12,408 nt of DNA from Treponema sp. Its GTDB lineage: Bacteria > Spirochaetota > Spirochaetia > Treponematales > Treponemataceae. Both the position numbers and the translations under genes were made by a program. Within the stretch, counting starts at the first letter, position 1; the number at the start of each line of letters is the position of its first letter. Positions 7,099 through 12,408 of this stretch are shown one piece after another. The stretch is taken from assembly GCA_018384055.1 (NCBI GenBank), contig JAHAZL010000023.1, positions 1 to 12,408 of the forward strand. Reading direction: 5' to 3'. The notes under the pieces were generated by a model, which worked only from the letters and a program-made list of their open reading frames with translations, was not told where the DNA came from and did no database searches.

Positions 7099-9192
7099 AT
7101 GAAGAAAAAGATTTCGTTAAAAATTAAACTCTTGGCTGTAATCGTCGGACTCATCATTGCTTGTTCAGTTGTACAGAGCATTATGGTTCACAATATAGCA
7201 GATGCAGCCCTTGGAGATTCAGTAACAAAGGTAGTTACATTGGTAACTGAAAATGCAGCTTTGGATATCAGCATTCGTAATACTGCTGAATTGAATTTTG
7301 CCCGTAATCTTGCAAAACTTCCTATGATAAAGAGTGATGAACTCACAACGGAAGAAAAGTGCCAGCAGCTGGTTGCAATTGCAAAGGAAAGCAAAGGAAA
7401 GTATGTGAACATTACTTTCTACGGCAAAGACGGATATTCATTTATTCCTGAAAAACCAGGTGTTCCAATTTACTTTGGGGACAGAGAGTACATTAAGGCT
7501 CCTTTGGCAGGGCAGGAATATGTCCGCGATCCATTCTTAAACACCATTACAAACCAGCTTATTATGTGCTATTCAGTTCCTGTTTATGACAATGGACAGA
7601 TTGTAGGTGCAGTTTGCTGTGTAAGGGACGGTAACTTCATTTCTGAAATCATTGAAAGCATTGATGTTGGTGGTGGAATGCATCCTGGAATCATCAACAT
7701 GAAGACAGGTAATACTGTAGGAAATGTAAACAAGGATACTTTCAAGGGAAATTCTGTTGCTGAACTCGATCCAAATTCAGAACTTGCTAAAGTATTAGGT
7801 AATGCCATGGCAGGAAAATCTGATGTGGAATTCTTTACTGAGCCTGCTACAGGACAGAAGATGATAGCAAGCTATAAGCCTGTTGGTGGTGACAGCGACT
7901 GGTTTGTTTTCTGTGCTGCTCCCTATGACTATTATTTTGGTTCACTCACAAAATTGAGCCATGCTATTACAATCATTCTTATTGTTTCCATTTTTGTTGG
8001 TGCAATAATAGGCATCCTCAGTATTTCAAGTCTCATCAGGCCTTTGTTCTACGTAAAGAATTCCATTGCGGAAATTTCTACAGGCCATGCAGACCTTTCA
8101 AGCAGAATTACACAGTCTTCCAACGATGAGGTCGGTGAAGTTGTAGACGGATTCAACACCTTCGTAGGAAAACTTCAGGCTATCATGACACAACTAAAGG
8201 CTTCCAAGGTTGAACTTTCTTCTGCCGGTGAAAACCTGATTGCCAGTGCTGACGATACAAGCGCATCAATTACAGAAATCATTGAAAACATTGATTCCGT
8301 TCACAGTCAGATCAACAATCAGAGTAACAGCGTTACGGAAACAGCCGGTGCCGTAAATGAAATTGCTTCAAACATTGAATCTCTTGAAAGGATGATTGAA
8401 AATCAGAGTGACGGAATCCATCAGGCTTCTGTTGCTGTTGAACAGATGATCGGAAACATCAAGTCTGTAAATACTTCTGTTGATAAGATGGCTTCTTCTT
8501 TTGAAAATCTTTCGACAAGTGCAAATTCTGGTGCCCAGATTCAGCTTGATGTAAATGAAAAGATTGAAAAGATTAAGGTTCAGAGCGAGACTCTTCAGGA
8601 AGCAAACATTGCAATTTCTGCAATCGCAGCCCAGACAAACCTTCTTGCCATGAATGCTGCCATCGAAGCTGCACATGCCGGTGAAGCAGGCAAGGGATTC
8701 TCTGTTGTTGCCGACGAAATCCGTAAGCTTTCAGAAACATCTTCTGCCCAGTCAAAGACAATCGGTGAAGAACTGAACAGCATCAGGGATGCAATTGACA
8801 GTGTTGTTTCTGCATCAAACATGTCCAGCTCTGCTTTCCAGAATGTTGCAACTAAGATTCAGGAAACAGATGAGCTTGTTCGCCAGATTAAATCTGCAAT
8901 GGATGAACAGACTGAAGGCTCTCAGCAGATTAACGAAGCCCTCCATAACATGAATGACAGTACTGCTGAAGTTAAGAGCGCATCCCGCGAAATGTCTGAA
9001 GGTAACAGGCAGATCCTTTCTGAAATAAAGAACCTTCAGGATGCAACTGATGTAATGAAACTCAGTATGGAAGAAATGTCTGCAGGTGCAAAAAAGATCA
9101 ACGAAACTGGTGTTGTTCTTTCAGACATCTCTGCAGCCATGAAGGATTCCATCGAAAAGATCGGTAGGGAAATTGATCAATTTAAGGTCTGA
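7099..9192 (+). CDS. methyl-accepting chemotaxis protein (dCache sensor)
   Basis: Membrane chemoreceptor that senses an outside ligand and controls CheA/CheY. Its 697 residues show, in order, a first membrane helix (about 7-29), an extracellular sensor of double-Cache type (about 35-280, with VPIYFGDREYIKAP and YSVPVYDNGQIVGAVCCV typical of that fold), a second membrane helix (about 289-311), a HAMP linker (about 312-365), and a long signalling coiled coil. The hairpin tip is conserved at 510-535 (AAQTNLLAMNAAIEAAHAGEAGKGF). No C-terminal CheR-docking pentapeptide is visible; the protein ends IDQFKV. AAGAGG at 7085-7090 is placed eight bases before the ATG at 7099. It is transcribed alone from its own promoter, and its last codons form part of the terminator stem. 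The ligand is unknown; Cache receptors often bind amino acids or organic acids. The signalling role is secure. Confidence 0.95.
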   Translation: MKKKISLKIKLLAVIVGLIIACSVVQSIMVHNIADAALGDSVTKVVTLVTENAALDISIRNTAELNFARNLAKLPMIKSDELTTEEKCQQLVAIAKESKGKYVNITFYGKDGYSFIPEKPGVPIYFGDREYIKAPLAGQEYVRDPFLNTITNQLIMCYSVPVYDNGQIVGAVCCVRDGNFISEIIESIDVGGGMHPGIINMKTGNTVGNVNKDTFKGNSVAELDPNSELAKVLGNAMAGKSDVEFFTEPATGQKMIASYKPVGGDSDWFVFCAAPYDYYFGSLTKLSHAITIILIVSIFVGAIIGILSISSLIRPLFYVKNSIAEISTGHADLSSRITQSSNDEVGEVVDGFNTFVGKLQAIMTQLKASKVELSSAGENLIASADDTSASITEIIENIDSVHSQINNQSNSVTETAGAVNEIASNIESLERMIENQSDGIHQASVAVEQMIGNIKSVNTSVDKMASSFENLSTSANSGAQIQLDVNEKIEKIKVQSETLQEANIAISAIAAQTNLLAMNAAIEAAHAGEAGKGFSVVADEIRKLSETSSAQSKTIGEELNSIRDAIDSVVSASNMSSSAFQNVATKIQETDELVRQIKSAMDEQTEGSQQINEALHNMNDSTAEVKSASREMSEGNRQILSEIKNLQDATDVMKLSMEEMSAGAKKINETGVVLSDISAAMKDSIEKIGREIDQFKV

Positions 9193-9220
9193 GAAAATCC
9201 CTCCTGGATTTTCTCAGACT
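9186..9220 (+). terminator. long hairpin overlapping the chemoreceptor stop codon
   Basis: GGTCTGAGAAAATCC (9186-9200) pairs with GGATTTTCTCAGACT (9206-9220) over 15 bp, the outermost pair being G-T, around a five-base loop. Its left arm includes the last chemoreceptor codon and the TGA stop at 9190-9192. There is no T-run directly after it, so it may act as an mRNA 3' stabiliser together with the hairpins that follow. Confidence 0.6.
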
Positions 9221-9221
9221 G

Positions 9222-9254
9222 CACGAACTGCAAAAGCAGTTCGTGGTGATTTTT
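9222..9254 (+). terminator. second hairpin with short T tail
   Basis: CACGAACTGC (9222-9231) pairs perfectly with GCAGTTCGTG (9236-9245) around an AAAA loop; GTGA and five Ts (9250-9254) follow. The 27-base block 9222-9248 is absent from the otherwise matching junction at 9419-9420, so it behaves as a separate module. Confidence 0.55.
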
Positions 9255-9370
9255 GTTTGCCAAATGACGCGCCATCCGTGGCGCGTTTTTTTGTGTTTTA
9301 TATTGCTTGCCTCCATGTAATTCCTTAAACGACGGAACTGCCAGCAGTTCCGTCAGCAATAGTTGCTTGC
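9251..9370 (+). repeat. direct repeat copy A with two palindromes
   Basis: This 120-base unit recurs at 9421-9541 with only a one-base change in a T-run and two changed bases. It holds a terminator-like hairpin (9267-9292) and a 24-base palindrome, GACGGAACTGC-CA-GCAGTTCCGTC (9331-9354). I see no transposase, no target-site duplication and no coding gene in it. It may be a dispersed intergenic palindromic element of this genome; the second copy suggests local duplication. Confidence 0.9.
9267..9292 (+). terminator. terminator hairpin in repeat copy A
   Basis: ACGCGCCA (9267-9274) pairs with TGGCGCGT (9279-9286) around a TCCG loop, followed by six more Ts. It is the best rho-independent terminator shape after the chemoreceptor gene, 75 bases past its stop. 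Confidence 0.8.
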
Positions 9371-9399
9371 CCTTTGAACGCCATCCGTGGCTTTAAGGG
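9370..9399 (+). repeat. hairpin module between the two direct repeats
   Basis: The core GCCA-TCCG-TGGC (9380-9391) is the same core as in the terminator hairpins of both repeat copies, but here it is flanked by CCCTT (9370-9374) and AAGGG (9395-9399), which can pair as an outer stem. So the TCCG hairpin core occurs three times in about 180 bases. Confidence 0.6.
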
Positions 9400-9403
9400 G
9401 CTG

Positions 9404-9419
9404 GGATTTTCTCAGACTG
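9404..9419 (+). repeat. 16-bp copy of the chemoreceptor-end hairpin arm
   Basis: GGATTTTCTCAGACTG is identical to 9206-9221, the right arm of the hairpin at the chemoreceptor stop. The duplicated unit therefore started inside that hairpin, which shows that the repeat pair arose, at least in part, from DNA at the chemoreceptor end. Confidence 0.8.
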
Positions 9420-9420
9420 A

Positions 9421-9541
9421 TTTTGTTTGCCAAATGACGCGCCATCCGTGGCGCGTTTTTTTTGTGTTTTATATTGCTTGCCTCCATGTAATTCCTTAAA
9501 CGACGGAACTGCTGGCAGTTCCGTCAGCAATAGTTGCTTGC
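9421..9541 (+). repeat. direct repeat copy B with two palindromes
   Basis: Copy of 9251-9370. It differs by one extra T in the T-run (8 rather than 7 after GCGCG) and by TG instead of CA at the centre of the long palindrome (9502-9525). Its terminator-like hairpin is ACGCGCCA/TGGCGCGT (9437-9444, 9449-9456) followed by seven more Ts to 9463. The repeat ends at 9541, immediately before the AT-rich broken gene. Confidence 0.9.
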
Positions 9542-10163
9542 TTGGACCAATTGGATATGCTCAAATCAGCATGCTTGAACAGATGCCTGCTTATTCATGA
9601 AATGGTTCTGTTTTTACTATTAATTATCAAAATTCCGGAAAAGTAATAAAGGAAGGGAGTCATTGGGTATCTATTGAATATTTTGACGAAGAAAGTAAAA
9701 GATGGGTTTATAAATATTATGATGATGGTAAAAAAGATTTTATAACTGCAATTGATGATGAGGATGAACATTTTTCTGAATACTATTTGAACGAGAGTGG
9801 AAAATTTTCATCTGCAATTTAAAAAAATATTATAGCAGTTGTCACCTGGGAAGGGGATATGAACAATCTCTTTAAAGGATATAATACTGGAATTCCTTCA
9901 AAAAGTTATTATTTTTATTCAGAACCAGAATTGCAGAATAATAAATGCACTATAAAAAAGCGGATACACTTTCTTCTCCTGTAGATTATGGTGATGATTG
10001 GGCAAAGTGGGAACGTTACGGAATCAGACAGAATTCAGAAATGTTTAAAGGAATGGATTATTACAGCATAGATAAAAAACTTATTAATGATGGATATTAC
10101 TACTGCGAAATTATTCACTTTGCGGACGGCGACGGCAAGGTAGAAAAAGTTTATAAAAAATAA
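9542..10163 (+). pseudogene. decayed AT-rich gene of unknown function
   Basis: One reading frame can be followed through most of this stretch but is broken three times: TGA at 9598-9600, TAA at 9820-9822, and a one-base loss in the A-run 9954-9959. Adding one A there joins CTIKK to ADTLSSPVDYGD and makes the rest run to a TAA at 10161-10163. The downstream piece alone gives a 72-residue open frame from ATG 9945, but a stop codon sits directly before that ATG and there is no ribosome binding site. The predicted product is rich in Tyr, Asp, Lys and Trp (for example KRWVYKYYDDGKK and GDDWAKWERYG), as in small secreted or immunity-type proteins, but I do not recognise a family. The line 9661-9720 is about 25% G+C, far below the host genes. 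The true 5' end is lost, possibly cut by the repeats; part of it may be a sequencing slip. Confidence 0.65.
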
Positions 10164-10322
10164 ATTATAATAACGCTAAATGTGGGGTTACTGGATTTTT
10201 TTTTGAAGTTTTACTCCATTGTTCGCGATGATTCCCATGCGTTTATTTTGCGCGATTGCCTAAAATTCTTACGAATTCCGGGCATTTTGTTTTAACAAAA
10301 GCTCCCTTTTTTCACGCTTTCA
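10164..10322 (+). other. intergenic region before the XRE regulator
   Basis: No gene is visible. A candidate weak terminator lies at 10258-10291: GCCT (10258-10261) with GGGC (10280-10283), an AA/CC internal loop, AATTC (10264-10268) with GAATT (10273-10277), then a T-rich tail. An inverted repeat follows at 10285-10300. A run of nine Ts at about 10196-10204 has no clear stem before it. Confidence 0.45.
10285..10300. promoter_or_regulatory. inverted repeat next to the regulator promoter, possible operator
   Basis: TTTTGTT (10285-10291) and AACAAAA (10294-10300) form a perfect 7-bp dyad with a two-base centre. It ends just before the expected -35 position (10303-10308) of the XRE gene promoter, which is where a self-regulating repressor could bind. 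AT-richness makes chance matches fairly likely. Confidence 0.35.
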
Positions 10323-10331
10323 TGATATAAT
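10323..10331 (+). promoter_or_regulatory. extended -10 promoter of the XRE regulator gene
   Basis: TGATATAAT at 10323-10331 is a perfect extended -10 element (TGn followed by TATAAT). The -35 position is poor (TCCCTT at 10303-10308), which extended -10 promoters tolerate. Transcription would start near 10338, right at the ribosome binding site AAGG (10338-10341). Confidence 0.65.
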
Positions 10332-10347
10332 GAGAATAAGGTGGATT

Positions 10348-10569
10348 ATGTTTATAGACTATTCAAAACTTTGGAAAAAGCTTGCTGCTATGGGAATTAA
10401 GAATAAAACCGAACTTATGCCATTGGCAGGTATTTCTTCGAACATTTTAGCTAAACTCAGTAAAGGCGATTATATTTCAATGGAAAGTCTCCAGAAAATA
10501 TGTAAAGCGCTTCATTGTGATGTTGGCGATATTTGCGTTGTAAATGACGAAAATTCTGAAGAAAAATAA
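10348..10569 (+). CDS. small XRE/Cro-type DNA-binding regulator
   Basis: A 73-residue helix-turn-helix protein of the Cro/C1 (XRE) superfamily, the short form that consists of little more than the DNA-binding domain. The helix-turn-helix covers about 21-40 (TELMPLAGISSNILAKLSKG), followed by the usual SMESLQKICKALHCDVGDI ending typical of this subfamily. The ATG at 10348 has AAGG (10338-10341) six bases upstream. An earlier in-frame ATG at 10330 overlaps the -10 box and lies before the likely transcript start, so it is rejected. The gene precedes hsdM by 59 bases in the same direction, so it probably controls the RM genes or itself. Such a regulator can delay the restriction enzyme until DNA is methylated, but no restriction gene is visible here, so that role is inferred. 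Related YozG-like regulators also occur alone. Confidence 0.85.
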   Translation: MFIDYSKLWKKLAAMGIKNKTELMPLAGISSNILAKLSKGDYISMESLQKICKALHCDVGDICVVNDENSEEK

Positions 10570-10574
10570 TCAGA

Positions 10575-10591
10575 GTGTCATTCTTTGGCAC
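10575..10591. promoter_or_regulatory. short dyad between the regulator and hsdM
   Basis: GTGTCA (10575-10580) can pair with TGGCAC (10586-10591), with one T-G pair, around a five-base gap, 37 bases before hsdM. It could be an operator or a weak mRNA hairpin. A TAAAAT at 10602-10607 is a possible -10 box but has no good -35 partner, so hsdM may simply be read from the regulator promoter. Confidence 0.3.
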
Positions 10592-10628
10592 CGCACCATA
10601 GTAAAATATCCTTAGGAGAATTTATAAA

Positions 10629-12188
10629 ATGGCAAAAGCAAAAAAACAGGTGAGTTTTGAAGATGCTCTTTGGAGTTCTTGTGATAAATTGCGAGGAACT
10701 GTAGAACCTGCAGAATACAAGCATGTAGTTCTCAGTCTGATTTTCTTGAAATTTGTTAATGACAAATTCAATGACCGCAAGGAAGAACTCAAAGCTGAAG
10801 GCAAAGAAAAATACATTGATATGCAGGAATTCTATGAAATGAAGAATGTTTTCTTTGTGCCGGAAGAATCTCGCTGGTCATACATTATGGAAAATGCCAA
10901 GCAGACTGATATTGCCCTCAAAATTGACACAGCATTGAACACAATTGAAAAACAGAATCCAACATTAAAAGGTGCTTTGCCAGATAACTATTATTCTCGA
11001 CTTGGAATTGATGTTTCAAAACTTGCAGCTCTTCTCGATGAAATTAACAATATTCAGACCACTGCAGACAAAGAAAACGACATTATGGGTCGTGTCTATG
11101 AATACTTCCTTACAAAGTTTGCTCTTCAGGAAGGAAAAGGTAAAGGTGAATTCTATACTCCAAAAACAGTAGTAAATCTTATTGCCGAAATGATTGAACC
11201 ATATAAAGGAAAAATCTACGACCCTTGTTGTGGTTCTGGTGGTATGTTCGTTCAGTCCTTGAAATTTGTAGAAAATCATGCGGGAAGTACAAAAGATATT
11301 TCTGTTTATGGTCAGGAAGGAACAAGTACAACTTACAAAATGGCAAAAATGAACCTTGCCATTCGTGGTATTCCTTGTGACCTTGGGGAAAAGGCTGCCA
11401 ACACTTTTACAAATGATTTGCACAAAGACCTTCGTGCAGACTTCATAATGGCAAATCCTCCGTTTAATCAGAAAGACTGGCGTGAAGAAAATGAACTTAC
11501 ACAGGATTCAAGATGGGATGGTTATGTTGTTCCTCCAACAAGCAATGCAAATTACGGCTGGATTCTGCACATGGTTTCAAAACTCAGCACAAACGGAACT
11601 GCAGGCTTCCTTCTTGCAAACGGAGCATTAAGCGGCGAAGGTCAGGAACTTGAAATCCGTAAGCAGCTTATTGAAAACAATCTTATAGAAGCAATCGTAA
11701 TTCTTCCAAGAAATCTTTTTTATACAACAGATATTTCGGTTACTTTGTGGATTTTGAACAAGAACAAAAAAGCAAGAATGGTTCAGCAGAACGGCAAAAT
11801 GAGAAAATTCCGTGCCAGAGAAGATGAAGTTTTGTTTATGGATCTTCGCCAGATGGGAAGTCCCTATGAAAAGAAATATGTTGAACTTACTCAGGAAGAA
11901 AGAAACAAGGTAACTGGAACTTTCCACAACTGGCAGAATGACAATAATGATTATCAGAATGTTCCAGAATTTTGTTACAGTGCCAAAAAGAGTGAAATTG
12001 TAGAAAAAGGATATACTCTCGTTCCAAGCCGTTACATTGAATTTGTAAACCATGATGAAACAGCAGATTTTGACACAACAATGAAAACTCTTCAGACAGA
12101 ACTTACAGATTTACTCAAACAGGAAGAAGAAAGCAAAAAAGAACTTCTGAAAGTGTTCAAGGATTTGGGGTACGAGATTAAACTGTAG
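10629..12188 (+). CDS. hsdM: type I restriction-modification methyltransferase subunit
   Basis: M subunit of a type I RM enzyme: with the specificity subunit HsdS it transfers a methyl group from S-adenosylmethionine to the N6 of adenine in a split target site. At 519 residues it is the usual length. An HsdM N-terminal helical domain (about 10-140, EDALWSSCDKLRG near the start) precedes the catalytic domain, with GEFYTP (173-178), motif I DPCCGSGG (198-205) for AdoMet binding, and the catalytic NPPF (276-279). The ribosome binding site AGGAG (10614-10618) is ten bases before the ATG. It follows an XRE regulator and ends with an AGGAG overlapping its stop that serves the next gene. HsdS and HsdR are not in the window; the next gene is an ORF6N protein. 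All key motifs are intact, so the methyltransferase is probably active. Confidence 0.96.
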   Translation: MAKAKKQVSFEDALWSSCDKLRGTVEPAEYKHVVLSLIFLKFVNDKFNDRKEELKAEGKEKYIDMQEFYEMKNVFFVPEESRWSYIMENAKQTDIALKIDTALNTIEKQNPTLKGALPDNYYSRLGIDVSKLAALLDEINNIQTTADKENDIMGRVYEYFLTKFALQEGKGKGEFYTPKTVVNLIAEMIEPYKGKIYDPCCGSGGMFVQSLKFVENHAGSTKDISVYGQEGTSTTYKMAKMNLAIRGIPCDLGEKAANTFTNDLHKDLRADFIMANPPFNQKDWREENELTQDSRWDGYVVPPTSNANYGWILHMVSKLSTNGTAGFLLANGALSGEGQELEIRKQLIENNLIEAIVILPRNLFYTTDISVTLWILNKNKKARMVQQNGKMRKFRAREDEVLFMDLRQMGSPYEKKYVELTQEERNKVTGTFHNWQNDNNDYQNVPEFCYSAKKSEIVEKGYTLVPSRYIEFVNHDETADFDTTMKTLQTELTDLLKQEEESKKELLKVFKDLGYEIKL

Positions 12189-12197
12189 GAGATGAGT

Positions 12198-12408
12198 ATG
12201 GAGAACAAAAGTATAATTCTTAATGAAAGTGATTTAAAAAATAAGATTTATACAATTCGTGGTGTTCAGGTAATGCTGGATAGTGATTTGGCGGAAATTT
12301 ATGGCGTTGAAACAAAGCGACTTAACGAGCAGGTAAAAAGAAATATTGAACGATTTCCAGAAGAATTTATGTTTCAACTTTCTGCCGAGGAATTTGAAGT
12401 TTTGAGGT
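12198..12408 (+). CDS. ORF6N-domain DNA-binding protein (cut by window end)
   Basis: The first 70 residues of a protein with the ORF6N domain, a DNA-binding module first described in large DNA viruses and phages and common in bacterial accessory regions. The visible core is IYTIRGVQVMLDSDLAEIYG (17-36), then VETKRLNEQVKRN and RFPEEFMFQL. Two in-frame ATGs exist: AGGAG (12187-12191), overlapping the hsdM stop codon, is six bases from ATG 12198 but touches ATG 12192, so 12198 is chosen. The gap to hsdM is 9 bases, so it is in the same operon. In type I RM loci such proteins often lie between the M and S/R genes; their role is not settled, and a regulatory or phage-derived function is possible. 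The C-terminal half is outside the window. Confidence 0.88.
   Translation, partial: MENKSIILNESDLKNKIYTIRGVQVMLDSDLAEIYGVETKRLNEQVKRNIERFPEEFMFQLSAEEFEVLR

Noticed and set aside
9177..9359. 60-residue minus-strand frame over the repeat region
   Set aside because: It lies across two hairpins and part of the chemoreceptor gene end, has no ribosome binding site, and its sequence is dictated by the palindromes.
9251..9541. CRISPR array
   Set aside because: Only two long repeats of about 120 bases are present, each with internal palindromes, and there are no regularly spaced 28-37 base repeats, no variable spacers and no cas genes.
9206..9541. integron attC sites, as known in Treponema denticola
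   Set aside because: I looked for the conserved GTTRRRY and RYYYAAC core sites flanking imperfect hairpins and found none; the palindromes here are nearly perfect and no integrase or cassette order is visible.
9421..9600. Coding sequence reading through repeat copy B into 9600
   Set aside because: One frame is open from 9421 to the TGA at 9598, but it crosses terminator hairpins, lacks a start codon and ribosome binding site near its beginning, and owes its openness to repeats.
9945..10163. Independent 72-residue gene from ATG 9945
   Set aside because: A stop codon sits immediately before this ATG, there is no ribosome binding site, and one added base in the A6 run joins it to the preceding frame, so it is the tail of the pseudogene.

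Overview
The window carries a row of genes all read on the + strand. The first three quarters hold ordinary host genes with balanced codon use. The last quarter, from about 9.2 kb, is an accessory region: palindromic repeats, then a decayed AT-rich gene, then the start of a type I restriction-modification (RM) locus. Gene content and protein style suggest a saccharolytic, chemotactic anaerobe, most likely a Treponema-type spirochaete. The reasons are a Treponema-like nucleoside diphosphate kinase, a rumen-type GH3 beta-glucosidase and a chemoreceptor expressed alone. This is an inference from protein resemblance; no rRNA gene is present to settle it.

Layout. Bases 1-234 contain a GC-rich, hairpin-prone segment (about 59-150) that I cannot identify, then a perfect TATAAT box just ahead of ndk (235-681), which has no visible Shine-Dalgarno. 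A strong terminator follows. Next is a single-gene unit for a GH3 beta-glucosidase with swapped domain order (841-3645), with its own ribosome binding site and terminator. A clear sigma-70 promoter (TTGTAA, 17 bp, TATAAT) then drives a two-gene operon: an acyl-CoA synthetase (3781-5415) and a sodium:solute symporter (5418-6968), only 2 bases apart. They probably import and activate a carboxylic acid. After a terminator, a methyl-accepting chemotaxis protein (7099-9192) has its own promoter (TTGAAT, 17 bp, TATAAT), whose -10 box sits inside a perfect 15-bp palindrome.

Bases 9186-9541 are a mosaic of hairpin modules. A terminator hairpin begins inside the last codons of the chemoreceptor. Two direct repeats of about 120 bp follow, each holding a terminator-like hairpin and a second long palindrome. 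The two copies differ almost only by the two central bases of that palindrome, CA in one and TG in the other. From 9542 to 10163 lies an AT-rich reading frame broken by two stop codons and one slip in an A-run: a pseudogene of unknown function.

From 10323 onward an extended -10 promoter drives a small XRE-type regulator (10348-10569), then hsdM, the adenine methyltransferase of a type I RM system (10629-12188), then an ORF6N-domain protein cut by the window end (12198-12408). hsdS and hsdR are not in the window and would be expected beyond it. No single gene here is clearly a new system. The most unusual parts are the hairpin-module repeats, the unidentified leader before ndk, and the regulator/ORF6N arrangement around hsdM.
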